DNA of 64,000 nucleotides from Hericium rajendrae (lineage: Eukaryota > Basidiomycota > Agaricomycetes > Russulales > Hericiaceae). A model generated the notes under the pieces. That model searched no databases. It saw only the letters and a program-made list of their open reading frames with translations, and was not told the origin of the DNA. This document shows positions 12,001-21,597 of the stretch, piece after piece (the first letter of the stretch is position 1; the number at the start of each line of letters is the position of its first letter). The stretch spans positions 124,001 to 188,000 of the forward strand of contig CM065885.1 in assembly GCA_033439255.1 (NCBI GenBank), read 5' to 3'. A program made the translations under genes and the position numbers.

Positions 12001-15000
12001 TTTTCACTATGAAAAGGCGGTATAGAGTAAACGATTCTAAGGAATCGTAACATCGAAATTTTAGAAAACATCATTATTCATCAGATAGACTAATACATGA
12101 AAGAGTATTACATTGTACTAAAAAGTAAACAAGCCTATATATATTTACAAGTGTTAAGTTAAACTATATAAAATAAAATAAAACATAACAAAACATAAAA
12201 CTTATCTCAAAGACAATAAAAAGCGAAAATGAAACCTTAAAGTCAACAACTTATTGTAAGTAAACAATAAAAAGAAAGAGCACAAAAGACAAGTCTTACC
12301 AAAGAGAAGAAAAAGCGAAAATATTCATGTCTACAAAGATAATATATGAGCATAAAGATTAGTTAACAATGTAACAACATAAGAACTTACCGAACAAAGA
12401 AAGTTGAAGAGAGAAAGAGAAGCGAACGATGGAAGACGGGAGATGGTAGTGGTAGGGAAGAGAGAGAGGACGCGCGTCACGCGAGCCTTATATAGCTGAG
12501 CCCGGACGTGCCCGGTCGGAGCCACAAACGTGGCTGCCGGGCGCTGCCGGGCGCCGCGCCAGAGGCTAAGTGATAGATTTTGTTAACTTCTGTTTGATGC
12601 TCAGTAGCGTACAGTATGTTAGTTAGACAAATAGCTCATACGATCGAATGGTATGAGAAATTTATACATGCCGTCTTTTTTCCTGAATTGTAACGATTTG
12701 ATTCGATTAATGAAGTTCGAAACGTTTGAACGCGCGCTTATGATCGCTCAAGCAGTGAGGCGCGTCGTTCGACTTGTCCTTGTTCTCACTCACTGTCAGT
12801 TCCTCGACAGCTCCCCCTTGTCTCTGCATCCCATTCTCCTCCTCGTTGCCCTTATTTTTTATTAACGCGAAGGTCGGCAGGGTCGGTTGGAGGTTTAGAG
12901 GGCCCAAGGTAAGTGAAGAAACACTTCTTTTCGTGCTTCTCGTACTAATTCCGAGAGTATCGCTCGGATAACGAGCGATATTCTCGTTCTTTCGTGCCTC
13001 CGCCCCCTCCGTCGCCCTCTCCTCCCCTTCGCCGTCCTCTTCGCATCCTCGCCGCGTCAATATCGCTGCCACGTCGCACACGCGACATCCTCTGCGCGTG
13101 GTTCTGATGCCCCGTCGCATACGGTTTCAGTAGCCCGTGCGTGCCGTCGCGCCTGCCATCCAGGTCGTGCACGCCCCGCCCACCTCAACATCCTCATACG
13201 GCCACGACCACGACACAAGCACGACTATTGGGTCTCGTTGCCACGGCAACGAGACTCGATATCTCGTACTGCGCCCCTGCGTTCGCTTCCTGCACCCCCG
13301 ACTGCGCGCACATGACCTCAACAGCACGTTCCCGGGCATGTACGCCCACGACAGCGTGTGCGTGGGCCCACGTTTGGCCCCGGCTGCGCGCGCCTGTGCC
13401 CAACCGCCCACTCCCCCCCGGACGGTGCGCCTGCATGCCCCAGACTGCGCGCGGTCGACCGTGCGCGGTCGTGACAGTGCAAGCATGAGTGCGAGGGCGC
13501 GAGCAGGCCTCCACGCCCTTTGTGCCCTCTGCACGGCCCGCCGCCCTCTGTGCCACGTCCGCCACCTCAAAACCGAGTCCAGGCCCTCAGCGCCGCGTCA
13601 ACGCCCTCAGCAGCCTACCTGCGCCCTCCGCGTCGAGCCTGCGCACTTCGCGCCGTGTCTCACCCTCCGCGTCGTGCCTGCGCCCTCTGCGCTGTCATGT
13701 CGCCCTCTTCGCCACCTCCCAGCTCTCCGCGCCGTGTCAGCGCCCTCTGCACCTCACCTGCATACTCCCCGCCATCTCCGCGCCATCCGCACCACCTCCA
13801 CGCCATCCGCGCCACCTCCGTGCCATCCACGCCACCTCTCTGCCCTCCGCGCCGTCTCCCCGCCTTTCGCACCGCCTCCCTGCCTTTCGCGCCACCTCCC
13901 CGCCTTTCGCGCCGCCTCCATGCCCTCCGCATCGCTTCCGCACCATCCGGGCTGTCGCCCCGCCCTATTCGCCACCTCTCACTCTGCGCCGCGTCCACAC
14001 GCTCCGCGCCCCATCCGCGCTGTCCGTGCCGCCGCTCCGCACTCCGCATACCTCGCGTGACATCAACATCCCCGCACGACATAATCCCATGCGCACGGAC
14101 CCCCGACATCTGCGGGCTGTTCGCAATGCTGCCCGAGTAGTATCTATAATTACAACTAGTTTTGTAGCTATGTTCCTTATAGCAATGAAAAAAAAATTTG
14201 AAGTCAGAAGTTCTTCATATAATAAAATCAGAAAATCTGACTTGTGATTATGGAGTCTACCATACCTGACATAGGGCTTATAGAATCCATAGCAAGGCTA
14301 TGATGGTACATAGCTCTGATAGTAATGGCTTACAGGTACATAGACCTACATACCTTCTGCCTGCTGCTATGAAGACTATCATAATGTTCATAGCTCTACA
14401 TAGGTGCAAGGGTGGCTATATAGACCTCATAGCACTATGCTAGGACACATACTTTAATACTGAGCTATATAGATTTCTAATTTTTCAGATGCCCCAGTGC
14501 AGCATGCTCCTCCTCCTTCAGCTCCTGCCTTATCTCTGTCAGCGTCTTTTCTGCATCAAACAGATCAGCAATGTACTCCTCAATGCACAGGACAGGTACT
14601 GACTTGCACGAGGTGCAGTGAATGGGCTGGGGTTGTGCTTCTTATCCTCGTTCCAGGCGGCGAACATGATCTCCCAGGCCTCAACCTGTTCTGGGCACTT
14701 TTCGCGGAGGCCATCCTCCATGTCGTCAAATGCATGGTAAAAACTGATCGCATTGGGGATGGCAAGGAGCATCTTTCGAAGAAGAGCAGAGCCTAACAAT
14801 GGAGGTTAGCAAACAGCCGTTACAGAGCTGTAATGGCCACGCACCCATGTCGACTACGCGCCTCCAGTTCGCGAAGCCACAGAAATCATCCAGGGTATCT
14901 CGGCGGGACCCAGGACCCATCTCCTTAGTACTAGCTGCCGCGCCATTGAGCCAAGCCCAATTTCTCTCAGGGCCCTCCAGTTCTGAGCGTCCCATCCCAA

Positions 15001-16952
15001 CAGTCCGACGGGAGGAATACAGACTGTGACACTTCTCCTTGTGGGCTTGAAGATGGAACTCGGGGACAAGGAAGATGACTTCTGCATCAGTGAGCGACTC
15101 CTGCATATCGCTGGGGAAATCGTCAACGCGCAGCCAGAATTTCTTCTCCCACTGGCACGTGAGGTCATAAGAAGACACGAGGGTCTTGACGATCTCGCCT
15201 GCCAATGTGGACAGAAAAATGTAGTCCATGTTAAGATAACTATATAGGAATCAGACAGCAGACAGGAGAAGGCTGCTGGTACGACGAACCGTTCCCCTTT
15301 CTGCAGGTCGCCGAGGCCATTTGCCCTCCAGAACTGGTGGCGGCCACAGGTTACTGCACCAACACCAGTTGATGCCAGGCCCTTTGTTTGTTTCAGGCTT
15401 GCTGTAGCCAGCGCAGCGAAAGAGACGCAAGTACTGATCTATATAGAGGCAATGCGTAAGAATGGAATAAGAACGATGCCTCGCGGACATACCTCCTCTT
15501 CGCTTGTATGCTCTATGACGTACTTCCCGTAGGCCTTGCTCTCTACAAAGTATGCGAAGCCGCTGCCCAGCGGCGGGTCCAAGTCCTCGCTGGTGCGGAG
15601 GCGACTCTTCAAGCGAAAATTGGCATCCATAGCTAGCACTAACCAGTAGAGAAACCTAAGAAGTATCAGCCAGAGTCAGAAGCACCTTGATGGCAGACAT
15701 ACGCTTTTTCAGCAGGCGCATCCATCCAGTTTGACGGCAGGTTCACCCCAGGCCGCGGGCAAGCAGGACATTTCACAGCCAGCTCGCCCGGCTTCGTGCC
15801 CTGGATCCCAGTGGGATCTAAACCCCTACCAGCGCGCTTCAGCAGCTTGGTAAAACGCCACTCGTGAATCATCAACATAAACATCGGCAGTCGATCCTAC
15901 AGAAGGAGAGACTGTCAGCACCAGGAAGCCAGCAGTGCAACCAGAATGTATTCTCACCGGTAGCTTCTGAAGGCCTGCCCCGTTGGTTTGCAGCTCTAAC
16001 GCCTTGTAGCAATCGTACGCTGATAGCTTGCCTTGAAGATTCAAGGTGTGGAATTGTCGAAGGAGGGACATTGTGGCGCAGGTTTGCGGTTGAAGCGGCG
16101 TGGCTGGCCACCATGAGGCACGAAGGAGTTGAGCACGGTGCGACAAGCTTGGCGAGCAACCACAGAAGTCTACTGCGATGCAGTGTATTCCGTTGGTATG
16201 AAGAACGACAAAGTCGGTGCGGCCTGGAACACGGGACGGGCAGAGGCCGCCAGCGGCGTGACCGATTTGCACCCTGAGGCCAATTTCGCGCAGTGAGACG
16301 GGCTCAAACCGATTGCCGATCCATTTCTACGGCATATTAGTGATAATGACGCGGCAGAAGGGAAACAACAGGCGTACCTCGACCATGTGGAGCGGGACTG
16401 CACCATGCGCCGCTTTCAGACAGCGTTTGCAGACCAGAGCTGCCCCATGGCACTCCCGGCAACGAAACTCAGCAGCCTCGACCCCGCATGAATGACACGC
16501 GCTGTCACTTTGCGACGTGTCCAAGGCGTCGCCGTCTCCTGCCAAGCCTCTTCCTTCCAGCCGCATAAGTTCGTCGAGATATTCTGACGCATGCTCTCTC
16601 CACGTAAAGAGCGGACGGTCCTGCGCGAACACATGTCAGAGCCATTGAAACGAAGGGGAGGACCATGACTCACCGAGTTGCTGTATCGCTTCGCCGCCAC
16701 CACCTGTACACCCTGCAAGCCGGGTTCTTGAGCGGCCGCTACAGGCTCAGCGTCGTCGAAGAACGCCTGCTCTTCGCCTTGCTCCTCCAGAGGCGTTAAA
16801 TCGTTGGAGTTCGAGGTGGTTTTGAGAAGGGCGGGCTGAACCACGGTGGACCGAGCGTGGATGCGACGACTCGTGACCGTCACCACCTCCGAAACAACTT
16901 GAGGCGCCTGATGGTCGTAGGCCTCGTAGGTACGTTTCTTCGCTTTTGTCAT
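3035..16952 (-). CDS. KDZ transposase, CxC2 type, split by element F
   Basis: Transposase of KDZ-1 in many exons on the minus strand. I start it at the ATG at 16952 (MTKAKKRTYEAY). Exons seen: about 16952-16674, 16620-16378, 16326-15958, 15896-15703, then several more down to 14492. Domains in order: a CxC2-like cysteine cluster (CHSCGVEAAEFRC, then CHGAALVCKRC, about 16390-16500); the N-terminal KDZ region (VLHTNGIHCIAVDFCGC); the linker LKRAGRGLDPTGIQG with GELAVKCPACP; the signature SYDLTCQW; EFHLQAHKEKC; and GPERNWAWLNGAAAS followed by EMGPGSRRDTLDD. Element F lies within the codons for ...EEEHAALG | QAVDEESD. Reading resumes in frame at 4412 once one copy of the CC duplication is removed. 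The C-terminus holds VSWIWHAV and ends with a coiled-coil-like segment to 3035. Apart from F the frame looks open, so the gene was probably functional when F inserted. Confidence 0.92.
7752..7793 (+). other. 18-bp hairpin of element A1
   Basis: Stem GGCAGAAATCAGATTGCC pairs with GGCAATCTAATTTCTGCC around the loop AAATAT, with one mismatch. In A2 the equivalent positions read ...AACC and GGTT..., so the pairing is kept with different bases. A weaker copy of the core (ATTGCCAAATATGGCAAT) lies near 7628-7650. Confidence 0.75.
8040..8335 (+). repeat. CTCACCCACC minisatellite of A1
   Basis: Degenerate C-rich repeats built on CTCACCCACC, CTGCTCAC and CATGCCTGCC. Long ORFs run through it in two frames only because the repeat lacks stop codons; the composition is not that of a protein gene. 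The same block in A2 is split by an hAT element. Confidence 0.7.
9156..9568. mobile_element. possible 413-bp CATC-type MITE
   Basis: Starts CATCAGGAACC and ends TTAATTTTTCAGATG, matching the ends of the A and F families, and is rich in ATCAGA words internally. Flanking dinucleotides (CT and AT) do not match, so this is a tentative call. Confidence 0.4.
9569..10410. other. AT-rich sequence without a gene
   Basis: Inside the composite insert of F. AT-rich, with a CCAAATATGGCAAC word near 9959-9973 that recalls the A-family hairpin core. A plus-strand 81-aa ORF at 10108-10353 has extreme Tyr/Ile content from AT-rich sequence and is not supported as a gene. Confidence 0.5.
10411..10438. repeat. 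palindrome copy 1, CAGACCTTGT...ACAAGGTCTG
   Basis: Ten-base perfect stem around the 8-base loop TCGGCCGC. An equivalent palindrome lies at 11169-11196 with the outer C-G pair replaced by A-T. The ~730 bp between them have no ORF. They may be the ends of a small non-autonomous element or its duplication products. Confidence 0.65.
11169..11196. repeat. palindrome copy 2, AAGACCTTGT...ACAAGGTCTT
   Basis: Same core and loop as 10411-10438; the outermost pair differs on both sides in a compensating way. Confidence 0.65.
11340..11890 (+). repeat. tandem array of degenerate ~158-bp units
   Basis: Three and a half units, recognised by GCATTTGAGAACAAGTGAATCGG at about 11368, 11526, 11694 and 11843 with changes in each copy (first 20 bases of the unit quoted loosely). 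Units also share GTTCAAGCATT, TTGCATTCTG and GAAAGCTAT. The layout resembles the degenerate units inside A1 and A2, so this may be the remains of a related element. Confidence 0.65.
11904..11985 (-). other. tRNA-like sequence, possible tRNA relic or SINE head
   Basis: On the minus strand GACCATC at the 5' side can pair with TCTGGTC at the 3' side except for two positions. A box-B-like GGTTCAACTCC and a box-A-like TAGGCAGTTGG are spaced as in a tRNA. The T stem has a mismatch and the anticodon arm does not fold cleanly, so I do not assign an amino acid. Confidence 0.35.
12300..12330 (-). other. microexon with ATTTTCGCTTTT, element F
   Basis: On the minus strand a short segment containing ATTTTCGCTTTTTCTTC is followed directly by GGTAAGAC, a good splice donor, and preceded by TAG. 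A further copy of the ATTTTCGCTTTT word is near 12200-12232. Equivalent segments occur in C, D and E. Confidence 0.5.
12400..12560. promoter_or_regulatory. TATA region of element F
   Basis: Holds TATATAAGGCTCGCG on the minus strand (TATA at about 12488-12495) next to GCCCGGACGTGCCCGG and GTGGCTGCCGGGCGCTGCC. The block is conserved in C (about 48660-48740), E (about 52680-52750) and, inverted, D (about 46390-46480). A pyrimidine-rich leader and a GTAAGTTC donor (near 12390) follow on the minus strand, so transcription towards the left arm is likely; the hairpin unit would be read the other way. Confidence 0.55.
12909..12957 (+). other. predicted 49-nt intron of F ending in hairpin 1
   Basis: Donor GTAAGT, branch site TACTAAT, acceptor GAG. 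In C, D and E the corresponding intron is 46 nt, with the same TTCGTACTAA and the same acceptor inside the hairpin stem. Confidence 0.6.
12953..12985 (+). other. hairpin 1 of element F
   Basis: Stem GAGAGTATCGCTCG with CGAGCGATATTCTC, loop GATAA, one G-T type position. The 3' splice site lies in the 5' arm. The stem differs in sequence but not in pairing from those at 49122-49155, 45983-46010 and 53106-53133. Confidence 0.75.
13232..13255 (+). other. hairpin 2 of element F
   Basis: Perfect stem GTCTCGTTGCC / GGCAACGAGAC with only AC between the arms. Conserved core GTTGCC..GGCAAC in all four elements, with varying but pairing flanks. Confidence 0.75.
13256..14110 (+). repeat. C- and G-rich tail of element F
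   Basis: Degenerate repeats of the type CGCGCCACCTCC / GCCCTCCGCGCC with many CpGs. ORFs of up to 307 aa overlap in several frames on both strands; they come from low stop density and I do not call them genes. Confidence 0.6.
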
Positions 16953-17237
16953 TTCAGCACAGCTCGAGCATGAGCAGAGGAGGACAGGAAGATGTGGGCG
17001 ACGGAATGGCTGGGGACGAGGAAGAATAGCAGCTGGGAGAAAGTACAAGTTAGCCGGAGCCAGCAAACAATGCACGTGCCTGTGACATAATCATGTCATC
17101 ACATGATGATTTGCACCGTATAGCATTCTGGGCCCTGGTACGAGAAAAATGCTCAGTAGGTCGATGTTACTATTACTACGATAAGTACATTAGAGCCTTC
17201 GAGGGCATTCAAGATCTTGTTGACTAGCAGAGAAAAC
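16953..17237. promoter_or_regulatory. spacer between transposase and dioxygenase genes
   Basis: 285 bases between the transposase start and the stop of the upstream TET/JBP gene, both on the minus strand. It must contain the dioxygenase 3' end and the transposase promoter. No clear TATA box is seen. Confidence 0.4.
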
Positions 17238-19026
17238 TTAAGGCCGCTCTCCAAATACGGACAGACGATCGGCAAGCAAAGAGGATAGTGTTGAAAACAA
17301 AGATAAGGCCCAACGCCAGCGCTCTTCCGGCGTCCCGTCCATTGCGACGTGCTCCTTGTGAGAGAGTGTCCCCGCAGGACGGAAGCCATGGCGCGTATAG
17401 GAAAGCAGCTCTCCCGGACAGTATTGGGTAAAAGAGAACCTCGTTTCTCCCTTCTGGATTTGCGTGTTTCCATGGCGAACGGAGGCGGATAGGATGGCGG
17501 CCGTCGAGCCCGAGCGGATATTGATGATGACACCAAACTCCCATAAGATAAGCTGTCCTCCCTTGGTGTGGTCAAAACGCCCGAAAGGCGTGATGACGCA
17601 CCAGCCATGGGGCACGTTGGTGCAATCCAAGTGGTCATTGCACACCGTGGCGGGGCCGAGGTTGAAAGTACAGGTGGGGAATATGCTATTGGCAAAGGGC
17701 CGCTTGAGAGAGGGGAAATGCTCCGCGAGAACGTCGAGGGTGGACTGGTAGTAGTGGTATATTTTAGGTGCATACAGAGCAAAAACGCCTGCAAACTCCA
17801 GTCAGACACTTCCTAACATCTTCAAAAATCACGTACTGCTACCGAAGCCAGCCACTCGCTTGAGCGCAGGATTCACTAAGAGTTTGTTGAGAATGCGTTG
17901 CATGGGGCCACTATGACAAAGATTTCCCGGAGCCTTTGAAAGGACAAGTCTCAGCGGTCGGGGTCACAGCCTTAAAAAAGCACGACTCACCTTGGGCCCA
18001 CCGCCGTACCACACCCCCGTGTTCAAAGCCAAGAAAGCACCCCACCGACCATCAACCAGACCTGTTGTGGACCACCTCCGACTCTCCTTCTCCGCTCCCT
18101 CCAGCGCGACGGTGACCTCCTCCGTAACGGACTCCCACTCCAGGTCTTGTGGTCTTCCCGGAAGGACGCCAATGATGCGGCCTTTCCCATCGCAGAGCAT
18201 GTGGGGCATGCTGCAGCCCAAAGGCGATCAGCATTGGAGGCTGAGAAGACAGCCACAACGTCGCGTACCTGTCGTCCCAATCCAAGACCCGGAACCCAGC
18301 CCTCAGGAGCTCTGGCACAGTCCACGGCTTCATGCGAAGGGGGGGCGTGCAGACGCCGACGAACACCCACTGGGCCCTTCGTAGCCGGGCCGAATCAAAC
18401 TTCGTTTGGACTAAGATAGGCTTCAGCAGATGCCTTGATAGCGATGAGCGAATCTTAGGCGGTTTGGCAGCCGCGCTGTTTGCCGCTCGACCCCTGGCCC
18501 TTTTGCGATTCCTTCTCTTCGACTTTGCTTTGATCTTGTGCAGCTGCGCGGCAGTGCAGGAGGTCTGGCCAGGTCCGCCCTCATCGCAGGAGAAGGACCG
18601 GCGGCGGCGGCCGGGGGCGTCGTCAAGCTGGTCCCGAGTGGGAGAGGATGGAGAACGCGAGGGCCCAGCAATCGAGGTAGGCGATGGTGGGGGAGAAGAG
18701 GAATGGCTGACGTCTGAGAGGGGCGAAGGGGTGCGCGAAATGCCAGAAGGCCACGTCAGTCCGTTCAAAGGAGAGGAGAACACACGAGGTACTATTCCCT
18801 CCCCTCCAGCCCTCAGCCCTCCCTCCTTGCCCCCAGGGACCACCTGCTGCCCTCCATCCTCAGCCTGAAATGCCCTCAGCAGCCCGGGGCCTACATCGAA
18901 CGTTTCGTCGACGACGCTGATGGGGACAGCGCGTAGCTGTTGGTAGAAAGGCGTGTAGTCGCGCCCTGACCGCGTGCGCCCGACGACGCAAGGATTTTGC
19001 ATAGAGGTTGGCGCGCGTTGCTGCAA
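17238..19026 (-). CDS. TET/JBP-family 2-oxoglutarate/Fe(II) dioxygenase
   Basis: Minus-strand gene with at least four exons. The N-terminus (MQQRAPTSMQNPCVVGRTRS from 19026, or an upstream exon) is disordered and serine/proline-rich with a basic segment (KAKSKRRNRKRARGR). The catalytic half contains DGKGRIIGVLPGRPQDLEW, then NTGVWYGGGPK, APGNLCHSGPMQRIL, VFALYAPKIYHYY, and the double-stranded beta-helix with the iron ligands HLD (in CNDHLDCTNVPHGW) and the distal H in SVRHGNTQIQ. The 2-oxoglutarate-binding arginine is in GETRFSFTQY. All four key residues are present and I see no interruption. Introns: one before SMPHMLCDG (about 18190-18235), one after YGGGPK (about 17935-17990), one after AGFGS (about 17790-17840). 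Family members oxidise 5-methylcytosine or thymine in DNA; activity here is inferred. Its location inside KDZ-1 fits the known KDZ-TET/JBP association. Confidence 0.9.
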
Positions 19027-19129
19027 CTGAGCTGTCGTCAGCGGCAGGGAGGGACTTGTTTGTAAACCTCACCTTGTGACGCGATAAACGCGATACCCCT
19101 CCCCGACGCCCGTCAACAAAGCGCGCCCT

Positions 19130-19690
19130 GCGTGAAGCCACGAAAAAAAAACACGTCAGAAAGCGAGAACAACGCGACAGCAGAGCCGTGTGCCCTCGCC
19201 GTCACGCTTGTCCAGCTGCTGGGCCTTAGCGAGACCCAACTAGAAGGACTAACGCGACTGCGAGGGGCAGGGCAAGGGCAACACTCACTTAGTATAACTC
19301 TATCCAAGAGGCCTGGAAGAGGAGGTAAGAGCGAGGAGATGCGTACTGCCGGGGGCCCGTCAGAAAGAGTCGCGCCAGCGAAATCATCAGATGAACTCAC
19401 ATTGGCTAGCGAAAATGCGCTTTCGACCCTCAATCTCTTCAATCAAACCAAGTCCGGGATGAACTCGTATGAAAAACACGTCAGAACGCGTGAATATAGA
19501 AAGAGAAGGGAAGAAAAGTCCTCGCGGTCGCGCTCGTCCAGCTGCTGGGCCTGGGCGAGACCCAACTGGAAGGAGTCGCGCGAACACGAGGAATGTGGCA
19601 AGAGTGACACTCACCACGACGAAGAAAGGGGGTACAGGTTGGAACAGGAGGCAGGGAGAGGAGGACTGGGTTAGTCGCACTTGAAGGACA
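19130..19690. repeat. imperfect direct duplication upstream of the dioxygenase gene
   Basis: Two copies of about 330 bp share AACACGTCAGAA, CTTGTCCAGCTGCTGGGCC and GAGACCCAACT (about 19147-19250 and 19475-19570). ORFs on either strand differ between the copies, so it is probably not coding; it may be promoter or 5' leader of the TET/JBP gene. Confidence 0.6.
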
Positions 19691-20004
19691 GAATGAAGAG
19701 GCCGCGTTCTTAACAGACCTGGTAAGCGCTTTCAATTCAAGCTCCGCCAGCTCTGAGTTTCAATCACTTGGGCTGAGTCACCAGGGCCATTGCGACGGGC
19801 AAGCCGACGCCGGGCATGGATTAAGGTTCGAAAGGCACGCAATATAGTCCTCGGAAGAAAACATGTTATAGCATAGGCGGCGACAGCAAACGTAGAGCAA
19901 TGACAAAATAGGCTATGGTACAAATATGCAAGATATAAAATGATAGCATGCAGGACTGGTACTCGGAGAACGACGCGATGCGCAGGCACAGGTTAAGCAC
20001 AAAA

Positions 20005-21240
20005 CTACTCGCGTACAACCACCACGCCATGGCGAAGGGCGTCTGCAAATGCACCGTGCCCCTCATGTAAATTTGCGTACTTGGAGTAGTTATTCAGTGA
20101 CACCCCGGATACCTGTCGCGTTGCTGCATCCAATGACGAATATATGCCAGGGGTTCTGCCCTGGAAGACAACCCATACGGGCCCAGAGTGCTCGTCAGGC
20201 ACGTCATGGTATTGTGGGGAAAGCGTAGGGCCAGCCGGATTGCGGTCCGCGTCGTCGCCGTGTGGACCAGAATACCAAGGCGCAATATGCGGGTGACAGT
20301 CCGGTGAATCGTCCTCGCAAAAATGTACGAGGCCCTTCTTCAAACAAGCGCGAAATGCTGCCCACGTGTCGTCACGCGTATGGAATCCAGTGCATAACTT
20401 GTGCGCGCAGCCATCCACTTGCTCCTCCGCACGGGCCCTCTCCCACCGTAATTAGTGTTAGATTGGATAATTCAACACATGCAGCATACCGTTGATAATA
20501 TACGCCAGGGCAATATCCCCGCAAGACCACCCAAGCCGTCAGCCATGCATCATCGTCATCCGAGTCAGACGAGCTTTCACTAGCCGCATCACCGGTCGGC
20601 GCAGTGGGTAGCTCGTGCGATGTATACCAGCTAGCCGGGGCAGTGCGACGACCCTGCCCCCGACCACGAAATGCATAAACCAGCCCGCGCGGCACACCTT
20701 GGGTTAGTGGACCAGCCTGCCACCTGCGCGGCAGTAACGTGACGACAATCCCGGGGCACAAGCTTATAAGACTCACCAGTGCCGAAAGACCCCCGTACGT
20801 CTCCCGGATACGACGTCGTAGCTGTGTTTGTTCATAGCCTGTGCACCTGCGACTCGGTTGGTGCAGCACATGGACGACACACGATAAGATGATAACTCAC
20901 TTTCATTTCCGTCGCTACCGATGGCTGACCCATCGCGACCATCGTTGCTTGAGGGCCCCGCGGGAGACGGTGCATCGGGACCCCCCAACGACGGCTGGTG
21001 AAGAGGAATGTCTGCCGACAAAGTCAGTGAACCGCCGCATATCACACAACTATAACAATACTCACAAGCGCGGCCTGACGGCGAAATCTGAACCTCCCCG
21101 ATAATCCTATTCAAATCCGCGTCCGTGCCGTACGACGACAACGACAACGACAACGACATGGGGACGGCAGACAGGGGTGTAGCGTAATCGCTATGGCTAT
21201 CGACCGACGTGGACTCGGGTGAGACGAACGAGGAGGACAT
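20005..21240 (-). CDS. protein with two viroplasmin / RNase H1 N-terminal-like modules
   Basis: Minus-strand gene with several short introns. I start it at 21240 (MSSSFVSPESTS). A serine-rich N-terminal region with a CxxC-type patch (CEYCYSCVICGG) leads to an acidic stretch (SESSSDSDDDD). Two viroplasmin-like modules follow: WVVLRGYCPGVYYQ (about 20480-20540, continued after an intron as TWAAFRACLKKG) and WVVFQGRTPGIYSSLDAATR with YANLHEGHGAFADAL (about 20010-20130). Stop at 20005. This fold is known from caulimovirus protein P6 and from the N-terminus of eukaryotic RNase H1, where it binds RNA/DNA hybrid; there is no RNase H catalytic domain here. One exon junction near 20440-20500 is not settled. 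It shares a 357-bp divergent spacer with the next gene. Confidence 0.75.
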
Positions 21241-21597
21241 GTTGGACTGGGAAGTTAAGAGGAGCAGGGAGAAAAGGGAAAGCGAGATGCCCTTTTCAGC
21301 TCCAAGTCGAGAGGGTTTATATACCCTCTCGCACATGCTTCAGCCACATCGCGTGAAGTGATAAACTTCAACCACGAACTCTGTTCGAACCTGCTCGAAC
21401 ACGAAAACGATTCTTTTCCATGCTACTTAGCCCTACGCGAGAGGGAAAGTAGAACGCGGTTCATTCCGAACAATCACGTGCGTCTGCTTGCGCTTCTGCT
21501 GACCGGCCGGAATAAGCCAAAGTTCAACATCGAACATTCCGGATCGAATCGTCGCTACCCTATTCAGCGATCTCCTTTCCACGTTCAGCCGGATTCG
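21241..21597. promoter_or_regulatory. divergent promoter region
   Basis: Between the starts of the viroplasmin-like gene (minus) and the proline-rich gene (plus). A TATATAAA box on the minus strand at about 21319-21326 lies about 80 bases before the minus-strand ATG, a normal distance with a leader. No clear TATA on the plus side. Confidence 0.6.

Larger units (their letters stand above)
4838..12048. other. composite insert in the left arm of F
   Basis: This stretch has no counterpart in elements C, D or E. Its outer edges carry a short inverted match (ACGATTCCTT near 4840 and its complement near 12031-12048), which may be the ends of one inserted element, but the evidence is thin. It contains a copia fossil, element A1, a small CATC-type MITE (9156-9568), two identical-core palindromes and a ~158-bp tandem array. 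4800-5690 holds only repetitive, CATG-rich AT-moderate sequence in which I see no gene. Confidence 0.4.
4415..14491. mobile_element. element F: CATC-family element inside the KDZ-1 transposase
   Basis: Starts CATCAGGAAAATG and ends TTTTTCAGATG; two bases, CC, are duplicated (4413-4414 and 14492-14493). Its left arm (4415 to about 4800) is clearly related to that of element C (47830 on), including CCATAGCATTGCCCTTTAC, and is packed with TAGCTATA-like words; its right arm is similar. The core (about 12070-14491) holds the family hallmarks: divergent TATA region near 12490, microexon near 12300-12330, intron 12909-12957, hairpins at 12953-12985 and 13232-13255, and a C- and G-rich tail to about 14110. 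About 7.2 kb of foreign sequence (about 4838-12048) sits in its left arm; without it F is about 2.9 kb like its relatives. No transposase is seen. Confidence 0.85.

Noticed and set aside
13137-14247. 307-, 252- and 206-aa overlapping ORFs in element F
   Set aside because: Same cause: stop-poor C-rich repeat.
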